Source: Nocardioides sp. (lineage in GTDB: Bacteria > Actinomycetota > Actinomycetes > Propionibacteriales > Nocardioidaceae). Taken from it: a DNA stretch of 64,000 bases. Below are positions 15,104 to 23,356 of this stretch, piece after piece (position 1 is the stretch's first letter; the number at the start of each line of letters is the position of its first letter). The notes beneath the pieces are model-generated. The model saw only the letters and a program-made list of their open reading frames with translations. It was not told the DNA's origin and did no database searches. The stretch lies in assembly GCA_020636915.1 (NCBI GenBank), contig JACJWV010000011.1:62001-126000 (forward strand). Reading direction: 5' to 3'. The translations under genes and the position numbers were made by a program.

Positions 15104-16681
15104 CTACGACAGCTCGCGCTTGAGGATCTTGCCGGTCGAGGTCATGGGGAGCGCGTCGACGAACTGCACGATGCGGGGGTACTTGTAGCCCGCCATCTGC
15201 TCGCGGCCCCAGGCGACGAGCTCGTCCTCGGTGAGCGAGGAGCCGGGGTTGCGGATGACGACCGCCTTGACCTCCTCCCCGTGGACCTCGTCGGGGACGC
15301 CGATCACGGCGGCGAGCGAGACGTCGGGGTGGGTCATCAGGACCTCCTCGATCTCGCGCGGGTACACGTTGTAGCCGCCGCGGATGATCATGTCCTTGGA
15401 CCGGTCGACGATGTAGTACCAACCGTCCTCGTCGCGCCTGCCGAGGTCGCCCGAGCGGAACCAACCGTCGTGGATCGCCTCGTCGGTCGCCTCCGGGCGG
15501 TTGTAGTAGCCCTTCATCACGTTGTGGCCCTTGATCGCGATCTCGCCGATCTCGTCGGCGCCCTCGACCTCGGTCCAGTCGGGGTTGATCAGCTTCATCT
15601 CGACCCCCGGGATCGGCGTGCCGATCGAGCCGACCCGCACCGGCTCGCCGTACTTGGAGAACGAGGCGACCGGGGAGGTCTCCGAGAGGCCGTAGCCCTC
15701 GAGGATGGTGACGCCGAACTTCTTCTCGAACTCCTTGTGCACCTCGACCGGGAGGGCGGACCCGCCGGCCACCGCCACCCGGAGGTGGGCGGCGATCGTC
15801 GAGACGTCGAGTCCAGGATCGTCGGCGAGCGCGCCGAGCAGGCCCCAGTACATGGTCGGCACACCGGCGAAGAACGAGATCCCCTCCGACAGCATCAGGC
15901 GCAGGGCGGTGTGCGCCTCGAAGCGCGGCAGCATCACGACGGTGCCGCCGTAGGCGAAGGCGCCGTTCTGGCAGACGGTCTGGCCGAAGGAGTGGAAGAG
16001 CGGCAGCACGCAGAAGTAGGTGTCCGGCTGCTCGGTGCTCGCTCCGAAGAGCGGCTCGCCCGAGAGCGCGTTGTCGCGCATGTTGCGGTGGCGCAGCTCG
16101 GCGCCCTTGGGCTGGCCGGTGGTGCCGGAGGTGTAGAGGATGACCGCGGTGTCGTCCTCGTCGGTGGCGACGGTGTCGAACGTCGCCGGCTGCCCGCCCA
16201 TCGCCTGCGCCATGGTCTCGACCCCCTCGATCGGCGACGGCGCGGCGAGGTCCGCGGTGATGACGAAGAAGTGCTCGCAGCCGTCGACCTGCGAGAAGCC
16301 GGCGTGGCCGGCCTCGGCCATCGGCAGCTCGGGGGTGCCCTCGAAGCAGAAGTAGGCCTTCGCGTCGGAGTCGTCGAGGTGGTAGGCGACCTCGCGGGCC
16401 TTGAGCAGGACGTTGAGCGGCACCACGGTGGCCCCGGCCTTGAGGATGCCGAAGTAGACGACGGTGAAGAACGGCAGGTTCGGGCAGGTGAGCGCGACCT
16501 TGTCGCCCGGCTGCACCCCGCGCGAGACCAGCAGGTTGGCGACCATGTTCGCGAACGCGTCGACCTCGGCGTAGGTCAGGCGCGTCGCCTCGCCGTCAGG
16601 TCGCGGCAGGACCACGGCGGTCCGCTCGGGGAAGTCCTGCGCACTCTTCTCGAGCAGCGTCGCCAGGTTGTACGTCGTCAC
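15104..16681 (-). CDS. Long-chain fatty-acid-CoA ligase (AMP-forming)
   Basis: The 525-residue ANL-superfamily enzyme activates a carboxylic acid to its acyl-AMP and then CoA thioester. The P-loop YTSGTTGQPKGAE is near residues 183-195. EGYGLSETSP, the core WFRSGDLGRRDEDG, the hinge IVDRSKDMIIRGGYNVYPRE and the catalytic lysine in STGKILKREL follow in normal order. Length is normal for fatty acyl-CoA synthetases. It lies 62 bases downstream of the SRPBCC gene on the same strand. Chain-length preference is not readable. Confidence 0.93.
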   Translation of the reverse strand: MTTYNLATLLEKSAQDFPERTAVVLPRPDGEATRLTYAEVDAFANMVANLLVSRGVQPGDKVALTCPNLPFFTVVYFGILKAGATVVPLNVLLKAREVAYHLDDSDAKAYFCFEGTPELPMAEAGHAGFSQVDGCEHFFVITADLAAPSPIEGVETMAQAMGGQPATFDTVATDEDDTAVILYTSGTTGQPKGAELRHRNMRDNALSGEPLFGASTEQPDTYFCVLPLFHSFGQTVCQNGAFAYGGTVVMLPRFEAHTALRLMLSEGISFFAGVPTMYWGLLGALADDPGLDVSTIAAHLRVAVAGGSALPVEVHKEFEKKFGVTILEGYGLSETSPVASFSKYGEPVRVGSIGTPIPGVEMKLINPDWTEVEGADEIGEIAIKGHNVMKGYYNRPEATDEAIHDGWFRSGDLGRRDEDGWYYIVDRSKDMIIRGGYNVYPREIEEVLMTHPDVSLAAVIGVPDEVHGEEVKAVVIRNPGSSLTEDELVAWGREQMAGYKYPRIVQFVDALPMTSTGKILKRELS

Positions 16682-16743
16682 GGCGTGGCCTCCATCACTC
16701 AGCCCTCTTCCGGGAGGGGGTTCGCGGCCAACCTACTCACCGG

Positions 16744-17163
16744 TCACGAACGGCGCGACAAGACCTCCGCAGCACGTCGCAGGTCGCTGCGCACCGCCGG
16801 CACGCTGATCGCCGTGAATGCGCGCCCCACGGGGCCGAGCACGTGCACCGCGAAGGCGAACGTGACGTCGCACCCGACGCCCGCGGGGGCGAAGGCCAGC
16901 TCGAGGTCGGCCCGGACACCGCGCCAGGTCCCGGACTCGGCCCACCGGACCGGGCGCTCGAGGATCGTCGTACGCATCCGTGGCCGCAGCCCCGGCTTCG
17001 TCACGTCGACCCACGTCTGGCCGACCCGAGGCGTTCCGACGACGTGCTCGACGCGGCGCAGCGACGACTGCCACTCGGCCCGGTTCGCCGGGTCGACGAG
17101 ATAGTCGAAGGCGACCTCGGGGGCGACCGGGAAGGCGACGGTCCCGCGCCCGCCCCGGCTCAG
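16744..17163 (-). CDS. SRPBCC (polyketide-cyclase-like) protein, probable CTG start
   Basis: The reading frame gives VAFPVAPEVAFDYLVDPANRAEWQSSLRRV (written here only in part: PEVAFDYLVDP, NRAEWQSSLRRVE), the standard N-terminal helix-grip signature of SRPBCC proteins. No ATG, GTG or TTG precedes this block in frame; the first is a GTG at 17004, deep inside the domain. A CTG at 17161-17163 overlaps the purC stop as CTGA and gives 139 residues starting LSRGGRGTVAF. I therefore propose a CTG start coupled to purC termination. Likely a hydrophobic-ligand-binding protein; ligand unknown. Confidence 0.7.
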   Translation of the reverse strand: MSRGGRGTVAFPVAPEVAFDYLVDPANRAEWQSSLRRVEHVVGTPRVGQTWVDVTKPGLRPRMRTTILERPVRWAESGTWRGVRADLELAFAPAGVGCDVTFAFAVHVLGPVGRAFTAISVPAVRSDLRRAAEVLSRRS

Positions 17164-18044
17164 AACCGCTCCCCGGTCAGCAGCTCGTAGGCCTCGACGT
17201 ACCTGCTCCGGGTGCGCTCGACGACCTCAGGTGGCAGCGGCGGCGGCGCCTCACCCGACGCGCGGTCCCAGCCGGACTCCGGGGAGAGCGCCCAGTTGCG
17301 CACGATCTGCTTGTCGTACGACGGCTGCGCCTGCCCCGGGCGCCACTCGTCGGCGGGCCAGAACCGCGAGGAGTCGGGCGTGAGCACCTCGTCGCCGAGC
17401 ACCGTCGTGCCGTCGGCCCGGGCGCCGAACTCCAGCTTGGTGTCGGCCAGGATGATCCCGCGCTCGCGGGCGATCGCCTCGGCCCGGCCGTAGACCGCGA
17501 GCGTGAGGTCCCGCAGCTCGGCGGCGCGCTCGGGCCCGATCGTCGCGGCGACCGCGTCGTACGACACGTTCTCGTCGTGCTCGCCGAGGTCGGCCTTGGT
17601 CGCCGGGGTGAAGATCGCCTCGGGCAGCCGGCTGCCGTCCTCGAGACCGGGCCGGAGCGCGATCCCGCAGACCTCCCCGGTCGCGCGGTAGTCGAGCAGG
17701 CCCGACCCGGTGAGGTAGCCGCGCGCCACGCACTCGACGGGGTGCATCGCGAGCCGCTCGCAGACGACGGCCCGGCCTCTCACCTGCGCGGGGACGTCGG
17801 TCGAGATCACGTGGTTCGGGACCAGGTCGGCGAGCTGGCCGAACCACCACAACGACATCCGGGTGAGGATCTCGCCCTTGTCGGGGATCGTGGTGTCGAG
17901 CACGAAGTCGAAGATCGAGATCCGGTCGCTGGCGACCATGAGCAGGTCACCGCCGGGCAGCTCGTAGAGGTCGCGCACCTTCCCGCTGTGGAGGTGGGTG
18001 GCCCCGTCGAGGACGGGCGCGGCCGGGATGTTGAGCTCGGGCAC
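17160..18044 (-). CDS. purC: Phosphoribosylaminoimidazole-succinocarboxamide synthase
   Basis: The 294-residue SAICAR synthase joins CAIR and aspartate using ATP. HSGKVRDLYELPGGDLLMVASDRIS is the conserved nucleotide-binding N-terminus (HSGKVRDLYE, then SDRISIFD). ISTDVPAQVRGRAVVCERL, VECVARGYLTGSG and GIILADTKLEFG are further signature blocks. It is the long form found in actinobacteria. It is first in a minus-strand run with the SRPBCC and acyl-CoA ligase genes. Confidence 0.97.
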   Translation of the reverse strand: MPELNIPAAPVLDGATHLHSGKVRDLYELPGGDLLMVASDRISIFDFVLDTTIPDKGEILTRMSLWWFGQLADLVPNHVISTDVPAQVRGRAVVCERLAMHPVECVARGYLTGSGLLDYRATGEVCGIALRPGLEDGSRLPEAIFTPATKADLGEHDENVSYDAVAATIGPERAAELRDLTLAVYGRAEAIARERGIILADTKLEFGARADGTTVLGDEVLTPDSSRFWPADEWRPGQAQPSYDKQIVRNWALSPESGWDRASGEAPPPLPPEVVERTRSRYVEAYELLTGERF

Positions 18045-18137
18045 GGGTCCACTCTAGGGACCGCCCTGACCAGACCGGCACGCGGCGACTTCCGGCGAAC
18101 ACCAGCCGTGCCGCGATCGCGTGGCTACCGTCGCCCC

Positions 18138-18347
18138 ATGACCTCGCAGCACGGGGCGAGCGAACCCCCGCACCCCGACTTCGGCGCCGTGGCGTCGGAG
18201 TCGCCGGCCGAGTCGGTGGCGCACGAGAACGAGGTCGTCGAGCACATCGCCCACGAGCACGACTTCCCCGACCAGCCGTCCGAGCACCCCGTCGAGGAGC
18301 AGCTCGCCGGCCTGGTCGACCCGGCCGTGCTGCGCGCCGAGGGCTGA
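18138..18347 (+). CDS. Small acidic hypothetical protein
   Basis: The 69-residue product (from ATG 18138) is rich in Glu, His and Asp: SESPAESVAHENEVVEHIAH, EHDFPDQPSEHPVEEQLAGL. There is no membrane segment or cysteine. It probably is soluble and partly disordered with one amphipathic helix. The gene is divergent from purC (93 bases between starts). Coding is supported by its third-position GC bias and clean start. No family is recognised. Confidence 0.55.
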   Translation: MTSQHGASEPPHPDFGAVASESPAESVAHENEVVEHIAHEHDFPDQPSEHPVEEQLAGLVDPAVLRAEG

Positions 18348-18401
18348 CGTCGAGACGACTGACGTCGGAGCGGCTGATGTCGGGGCGGTCAGGTCACCGG
18401 A

Positions 18402-18977
18402 CTAGCGGCGCCAGGGCGCCGGCCGGCCCTGCAGCCACCACTCCATGCGGCGGGTGATCCACGGCAGCGCGACGTACGTCATCACCGGCGTCATCACCAG
18501 CACCACGGCGAGCACGCGCAGGAGCAGCGGCCAGCTCCAGATCGTGTGACCGGCTGCCCAGTTGGCCAGCACGCTGAGCGGGTAGAAGACCAGGAAGATC
18601 ACGCACGCCTGCTTCCAGCGCGGAGGCGCCGGCGGCGCCGGCCGCAGGTCCTCGACGTCGCGGGCGACGGGCGGGTCGAACCAGCCTTCGATGCCGGTGC
18701 GGCGCTCGATGCGTGACTCCCCCACCAGGCCCTGCGCGGCGCCCAGCCACCAGCGCCGCTGGGGCGAGGCCTCCCAGGCGGCGAGGGAGTCCTCGTCGGC
18801 GAACCGGTAGAGCATGTGCCACTCCGCGGAGTCCGGCGAGGGACGCACCCAGCCGGACCCGAGGAACCCGTCGAAGCGGGTGGCCAGCTGCGAGCCCGCC
18901 CGGATCCAGGCGAGCATCTCGTCGCTGTGGTCGGGCGCGACGGTGCGCGTGATCGAGACGGTGACGGGGACACCCAT
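18402..18977 (-). CDS. Antibiotic-biosynthesis-monooxygenase-domain protein with two membrane helices
   Basis: The 191-residue protein starts at ATG 18977 (MGVPVTVSITRTVAPDHSDE). The N-terminal ~100 residues match the ABM/dimeric ferredoxin fold (EMLAWIRAGSQLATRFDGFLG, AEWHMLYRFADEDSLAAWE). A proline-rich linker leads to two hydrophobic helices (about 130-148 and 154-175) and an RRMEWWLQGRPAPWRR tail. This domain order is a known actinobacterial arrangement; whether it has oxygenase activity is unproven. The divergent HIT-like gene starts 60 bases away. Confidence 0.82.
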   Translation of the reverse strand: MGVPVTVSITRTVAPDHSDEMLAWIRAGSQLATRFDGFLGSGWVRPSPDSAEWHMLYRFADEDSLAAWEASPQRRWWLGAAQGLVGESRIERRTGIEGWFDPPVARDVEDLRPAPPAPPRWKQACVIFLVFYPLSVLANWAAGHTIWSWPLLLRVLAVVLVMTPVMTYVALPWITRRMEWWLQGRPAPWRR

Positions 18978-19036
18978 GCGGGTGATCCTTGGGGCCGCCG
19001 ACCGGCGGTGCAACCCGGGTTTGGCAGAGTGACGCC

Positions 19037-19651
19037 ATGCCGGAGTCAGCAGCGGAGATGTACGCACGGGTCCGCGCCGCCGCCGAGGACGGGCAGCTGC
19101 CCACCCCGGCGACGATCGCGTGGGACATCTTTCCCTGGGAGGCCGTCGACGGGGCCGTCGTGCCGAAGCCGCTCGCCGCGCCCGGGTCCGAGGCCCCACG
19201 GGCGGGCGAGGAGGGCGGGCGGCCGTGCTGGGCGTGCGCCGGCTTCGACCCGGCCCGGGTCGTGTGGGAGGACGAGCACTGGGTCCTGACCACGACCCCC
19301 GAGCCGTCCGGCCTGCCGCTGGTGCTGACCCTGTGGACGCGTGAGCACTTCGACGTCGGCGGGTTCGACGACGAGCACGCCGGCGAGCTCGGCCGGATCG
19401 CCAACCGGCTGGTCCGGATCATCGAGGCGCTGCCGGGCATCGGCCGCTGCCACGTCAACCGCTGGGGCGACGGCTCGGCGCACTCGCACATCTGGTTCGT
19501 CGCCCGGCCGGAGGGCTTCGCCCAGGTCAAGGGGTCCTACGCGGTGGAGTGGGACGACATCCTGCCGCCCGTCCCCGAGGCCGCCTGGCGGGCCGACCTG
19601 CACGTCGTCGCGACCAAGCTGGCGAACTGGGGCGGTCACGCGCGGATGTGA
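19037..19651 (+). CDS. HIT-like (histidine-triad) protein
   Basis: The 204-residue protein starts at ATG 19037. CWACAGFDPARVVWEDEHWVL resembles the N-terminal part of HIT hydrolases. The segment GRCHVNRWGDGSAHSHIWFV has histidines arranged H-x-H with aromatic neighbours, similar to but not a canonical H-x-H-x-H-x-x triad. It may be a nucleotide hydrolase or transferase relative that has lost or altered its active site. A 20-residue Pro/Ala/Gly-rich insertion lies around residues 45-65. It is convergent with the acylphosphatase gene across repeat D2. Confidence 0.65.
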   Translation: MPESAAEMYARVRAAAEDGQLPTPATIAWDIFPWEAVDGAVVPKPLAAPGSEAPRAGEEGGRPCWACAGFDPARVVWEDEHWVLTTTPEPSGLPLVLTLWTREHFDVGGFDDEHAGELGRIANRLVRIIEALPGIGRCHVNRWGDGSAHSHIWFVARPEGFAQVKGSYAVEWDDILPPVPEAAWRADLHVVATKLANWGGHARM

Positions 19652-19659
19652 TCGCCCTG

Positions 19660-19745
19660 CTGCAGGTTTCCCCGGCTGGCCGGGGAAGCCTGGACTTGTC
19701 GGGTGTTGCAACACCCACGAAGTCCAGGGATCACCCACGAAGTCC
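19660..19745. repeat. Intergenic repeat family D, copy 2
   Basis: TGCAGGTTTCCCCGGC and GGCCGGGG form a first short hairpin. A second, imperfect palindrome then runs CCTGGACTTGTCGGGTG | TTGCAACACCCACGAAGTCC, followed by CACCCACGAAGTCC, a partial direct repeat. It lies between convergent gene ends. Confidence 0.85.
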
Positions 19746-19757
19746 GCGCCGCAGGGG

Positions 19758-20042
19758 TCAGTAGCGGATCCGGAACGACGTCGCGCCCGTGTCCTCGCCG
19801 GGCTGCACGTCGACGCCCTCGACCCGCGCCCACGACGGCCCCTCGTGGCACCAGCGCACGAAGGCGTCGATCGCATCGGCCGGCCCCTCCGCGTGCGCGG
19901 CGACCGCGCCGCCCGGCTCGTTGCGCACCCAGCCGACCACACCGAGGCGAGCGGCCTCGCGCTCGGCGTACGCACGGAACGAGACCCCCTGGACGCGGCC
20001 GGTCACGACCAGGTCGACGGCGGTGCGCTCCGGCTCGGGCAT
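19758..20042 (-). CDS. Acylphosphatase
   Basis: The 94-residue enzyme starts at ATG 20042. GRVQGVSFRAYAEREA carries the phosphate-binding loop with the catalytic arginine, and GVVGWVRNEPGGAV carries the catalytic asparagine. Both are intact and length is normal. It hydrolyses acyl phosphates such as carbamoyl or acetyl phosphate in vitro; cellular role is not settled. It is divergent from the DHA2 transporter, 31 bases apart. Confidence 0.95.
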   Translation of the reverse strand: MPEPERTAVDLVVTGRVQGVSFRAYAEREAARLGVVGWVRNEPGGAVAAHAEGPADAIDAFVRWCHEGPSWARVEGVDVQPGEDTGATSFRIRY

Positions 20043-20073
20043 GGCCCCATCCTGCCGCGGGAACCATGACGCG

Positions 20074-21555
20074 GTGACGGAGGAGCCGCTGGCCACGTGG
20101 GAGCACGAGGCCGAGGAGCACGCGGAGGAGCACGCGGAGGAGCACCGGGGGCGTGCCGGTGAGGAGGAGCCGCACCCGCGGCGCTGGCGGATCCTCACGG
20201 TGTCGCTCGTCATCGGCTTCATGGCGCTGCTCGACGTCACGATCGTCAACGTCGCGATCCCCTCGATCCAGTCCGGGCTGCACACCTCGGCCGCGACCGT
20301 CCAGTGGGTGGTCTCGGGCTACGCGCTCGCCTTCGGGCTGACCCTGGTCACCGGCGGCCGGCTCGGCGACGCCTACGGCCGCCGCACCATGATGCTGATC
20401 GGCCTGGCGGGGTTCATCGCCGCGAGCGCCGGGGTCGGCCTGGCCCCGAGCGCCGTGTGGGTCGTGGTGGGCCGGCTCGCCCAGGGCGCGAGCGCCGGCC
20501 TGCTGACGCCGCAGAACTCGGGGATCATCCAGCAGCTCTTCCGCGGCCGCGAGCGCGCCAAGGCGTTCGGGCTCTTCGGCCTGGTCGTGTCGATCTCCGC
20601 TGCCACCGGCCCGGTCCTCGGCGGCCTCGTCATCGCCGCCTTCGGCGAGGAGCACGGCTGGCGCTACATCTTCCTGGTCAACGTCCCGATCGGCCTGGCC
20701 GCCATGGTGGCCGTGGCCCGGATGGTCCCGCAGCGCCCCCGCGACCAGCGCGAGACCGGCACCCACCTGGACCTGCTGGGCGCGGCGCTGCTCGGCGGTG
20801 CGGTGCTGTGCATCCTGCTGCCCACCGTCGCCGCGGAGGGTGGCGATCGGCTCCCGTTGCTGCTCCTGCTCGGCGCCGTACCGCTGGGGTGGGCGTTCGT
20901 CCGCCGCGAGCTGGGTCTGGTACGCCGGGGCGGCGCGCCGCTCCTCGACATCGGGCTGCTCCGGCGGACACCGGGCTACGCCAACGGCGTCGCGGTGGGG
21001 GCCCTCTACTTCACCGGGTTCACCGGGTTCTTCCTGGTGCTGTCGGTCTACTACCAGGAGGAGCTCGGCCTCACCGCGCTCGAGGCCGGTCTGCTGATGT
21101 GCCCGTTCGCCGTGGGCTCGGCGATCACCGCCCCACTGTCCGGGCGCGTCGTCTCCGACCTGCACCGCAAGGTCACCGTGCTCGCCCTGGCCGTGATGAT
21201 GTCCGGCGTGCTGCTGGTCGCCCTCGTCGTGCCGGCGGTGCCGAGCGACCTGCTCTGGCTGGCCGCGGTCCCGGTCACCTTCGTCGCCGGCCTCGGCGGC
21301 GGGGGCGTGGTCTCACCGAACATGACGCTGTCGCTCGAGGACGTCCCGCCGCGGATGGGCGGTGCGGCCGGCGGCGCACTCCAGACCGGCCAGCGCATCG
21401 GTGCCGCGATCGGTGCCGCTCTGGCGATGACCGTCTACCAGCTCACCCTGGCCGGGCACGGCGGCGGCGCCGGGCTGCGCGCGGCACTGCTCACCGGCCT
21501 GGTGCTGCTCACCGCCTCGCTGGCCATGGCGGTCCGAGCGCTGCGGGCGGCGTGA
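20074..21555 (+). CDS. DHA2-family MFS transporter with Glu/His-rich N-terminus
   Basis: A GTG at 20074 gives 493 residues. The cytoplasmic N-terminus contains EEHAEEHAEEHRGRAGEEE, three near-identical EEHA units written by a 12-base repeat. About 14 membrane helices follow with LLDVTIVNVAIPSI in helix 1, GGRLGDAYGRRTMMLIG (motif A) and VGRLAQGASAGLLTPQ. DHA2 pumps export drugs or metabolites by proton antiport. No regulator gene is adjacent. The start is chosen because only this codon and no upstream one clears the divergent acylphosphatase start. Confidence 0.88.
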   Translation: MTEEPLATWEHEAEEHAEEHAEEHRGRAGEEEPHPRRWRILTVSLVIGFMALLDVTIVNVAIPSIQSGLHTSAATVQWVVSGYALAFGLTLVTGGRLGDAYGRRTMMLIGLAGFIAASAGVGLAPSAVWVVVGRLAQGASAGLLTPQNSGIIQQLFRGRERAKAFGLFGLVVSISAATGPVLGGLVIAAFGEEHGWRYIFLVNVPIGLAAMVAVARMVPQRPRDQRETGTHLDLLGAALLGGAVLCILLPTVAAEGGDRLPLLLLLGAVPLGWAFVRRELGLVRRGGAPLLDIGLLRRTPGYANGVAVGALYFTGFTGFFLVLSVYYQEELGLTALEAGLLMCPFAVGSAITAPLSGRVVSDLHRKVTVLALAVMMSGVLLVALVVPAVPSDLLWLAAVPVTFVAGLGGGGVVSPNMTLSLEDVPPRMGGAAGGALQTGQRIGAAIGAALAMTVYQLTLAGHGGGAGLRAALLTGLVLLTASLAMAVRALRAA

Positions 21556-21581
21556 CCCCGACGGAACCCCGGCCGGGTCGC

Positions 21582-21657
21582 GAGTTTCGTCGGCCGGCCG
21601 ACGAAACTCCGGGCGGGACGACGAAGCTTCGTCGTCCCGCGTCGGACTTCGTCGTCC
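21582..21657. repeat. Intergenic repeat family C, copy 2
   Basis: Two perfect 28-base palindromes in series: 21582-21609 (arm GAGTTTCGTCGGCC) and 21613-21640 (arm GCGGGACGACGAAG). They are followed by a third half-arm CTTCGTCGTCCCAC. Located between convergent genes and thus a candidate bidirectional terminator. Confidence 0.88.
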
Positions 21658-21711
21658 CACCCCCATCGGCAGCGCCCATCGGCGCCCGCCGCGCCGCGCC
21701 GGGGCCGGCCG

Positions 21712-22758
21712 TCAGTCGGCGCAGCTCTGGCGCCACCCCGGCGGCACCTGCCCGGCGGTCATCTCGTCCGCCATCGACCAGATCCACTCCGGCCAGTCGC
21801 CCCGGGCGTCCATCTGCTTCAGCACCGGCCAGCGGTAGGACGTCTCCATGACCCCGACGGCCCGCTGGGCCGCGAACTCGTCCCCAGCGCGGGTCGCCTC
21901 GGCGAACTGGCCCACCCACGCACAAGCGACCTGACCGGTCACGTCGGCGCCGAGGTGGTAGGGGTCGGTCTGGTCGGAGGTGATCGAGGAGCGGTCCATG
22001 CCGGCGGGGAGGAGGGGCTTCGCCACCTGCGCGATGCCGTCCAGCATCTCGTCGATCTGCCCGCGCCGCTCGGAGGTCGTCACGTAGCCCTCCGGCAGGG
22101 CCGCCTCGAACCCGTCGGCATCGACGAGCCGCAGCTGACCGAGCAGGGCGACGTACTGCTGCTCGGTCAGGCCGCTGCCGCGGACCTCGAGGAAGTGGCC
22201 GTTCTCGACCGGGCGGATCACCGTGTGGTCGTCGGCGGAGTAGGCCCACATGCTGCTCGGCAGCCCGAGCAGGTCCACGGGCGAGCCGTCCGACGGCGGG
22301 TCGGTGATGTGGCGCCGGTCGTCGTAGCGGGAGTCGTAGCCGGCCGCGGGGTACCAGTCGACCTCGAGGCTGGCACCGTCCTTGCTGTAGCCGATGTCGC
22401 CGGTGTCCTGCTTCGCGTCGTCGTAGACGTCCTCGACCCTCCAGCCCTCGGCGTCGAGCACGGCGCGGTAGGCGTCGGCCGGCGCCCCGGCCGTGGCCGG
22501 TCCCCCGCCCGCCACCGGCGGCGCGGTCTCCGGGTCCGGACCGCGGGCACCCGCCCACCAGGCGGTGCCGCCCGCGAGGACGGCCACGGCGGCGGCAGCG
22601 GCGACCGGGGCCAGCCAGCCCCGGCGCCGCCGGGTGTCGGGGGTGGCGAGGGGACGGTCGTCGAGGACGGGCGTCTGCATGATCTCCTCCAGGAGCTCGG
22701 CCCGCCCCGCGTGGAGCGGCAGCGCGGCGACGGCGTCGTCGGTGAGCTGGGGGTTCAC
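21712..22758 (-). CDS. ECF-sigma-linked membrane protein, CU044_5270-like
   Basis: A GTG at 22758 overlaps the sigma gene stop by 4 bases and gives 348 residues. The N-terminal ~55 residues are cytoplasmic (LLEEIMQTPVLDDRP), then one membrane helix (GWLAPVAAAAAVAVLAGGTAWW, about residues 47-68). A large extracytoplasmic domain follows with SADDHTVIRPVENGHFLEVRG and a C-terminal QSCAD. The layout is that of CU044_5270-type proteins encoded after ECF sigma factors. By context it is the likely anti-sigma or sensor partner, though no zinc-binding anti-sigma motif is seen. Confidence 0.75.
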   Translation of the reverse strand: MNPQLTDDAVAALPLHAGRAELLEEIMQTPVLDDRPLATPDTRRRRGWLAPVAAAAAVAVLAGGTAWWAGARGPDPETAPPVAGGGPATAGAPADAYRAVLDAEGWRVEDVYDDAKQDTGDIGYSKDGASLEVDWYPAAGYDSRYDDRRHITDPPSDGSPVDLLGLPSSMWAYSADDHTVIRPVENGHFLEVRGSGLTEQQYVALLGQLRLVDADGFEAALPEGYVTTSERRGQIDEMLDGIAQVAKPLLPAGMDRSSITSDQTDPYHLGADVTGQVACAWVGQFAEATRAGDEFAAQRAVGVMETSYRWPVLKQMDARGDWPEWIWSMADEMTAGQVPPGWRQSCAD

Positions 22759-23312
22759 GGCTGCTCCTTCCGGGTGAGCTGGGGGCGTCTGGAGGGTGGA
22801 TGTCCGGGCGGGACCGGATCGTTGCCGAGGAGCTCGCGCAGGCGGGCGCGGGCCCGCGACAGCCGGGGTCGTACGACGGTGGTGGTGATCCCGAGGACCT
22901 CGGCGATCTCCCGCGGCTCGAGGCCCTCCCACAGGTGCAGCTCGAGCACCTCCTGGTCGCGCGCGCTCAGGCGCCGCATCGCGGCGGTCACGTCGGCGCG
23001 CTGGACGACCTCGTCGCTGGTGTCGGGCATCGCGGTCGCGAGCTCGCGACGCAGCCGGTCGCCGAGGGAGCTGCGCCGCCGGTCCCCCCGCCGCTGGTTC
23101 GCCAGCACCCGGCGCGCCACGCCGTAGAGCCACGGCCGCTGGTCGGCCCCCGCCGGCACGTGCGCGAGCCGGCGCCAGGCGACGAGGAAGGTCTCCGCGG
23201 TGGCGTCGGCGGCGTCCTCGGGGCGGTCGGTGCGGCGGATCGCGAAGCCGAGGACCGCGTCGAAGTGCGCGGCGTACAGCCGCCGGAAGTCGTCCTCGCG
23301 CCCCGAGCTCAT
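22755..23312 (-). CDS. ECF RNA polymerase sigma factor
   Basis: The 185-residue protein starts at ATG 23312. Region 2 reads DFRRLYAAHFDAVLGFAIRRTDRPEDAADATAETFL (first half given; DAADATAETFLVAWRRL is the core-binding and -10 part). Region 4 reads LSARDQEVLELHLWEGLEPR and EIAEVLGITTTVVRPRLSRA, the -35 recognition helix-turn-helix. There is no region 3, as in ECF sigmas. It is cotranscribed and coupled with the membrane protein at 21712. Its regulon is unknown. Confidence 0.93.
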   Translation of the reverse strand: MSSGREDDFRRLYAAHFDAVLGFAIRRTDRPEDAADATAETFLVAWRRLAHVPAGADQRPWLYGVARRVLANQRRGDRRRSSLGDRLRRELATAMPDTSDEVVQRADVTAAMRRLSARDQEVLELHLWEGLEPREIAEVLGITTTVVRPRLSRARARLRELLGNDPVPPGHPPSRRPQLTRKEQP

Positions 23313-23356
23313 GCCCTGCTCATGTCCGGCACCCGCCCCGGCGTTGCAGGCGCTCC

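Noticed and set aside
16690..16735. Terminator hairpin between the SRPBCC and acyl-CoA ligase genes
   Set aside because: CCCTC/GAGGG is only five base pairs without a U-run; not enough to call.
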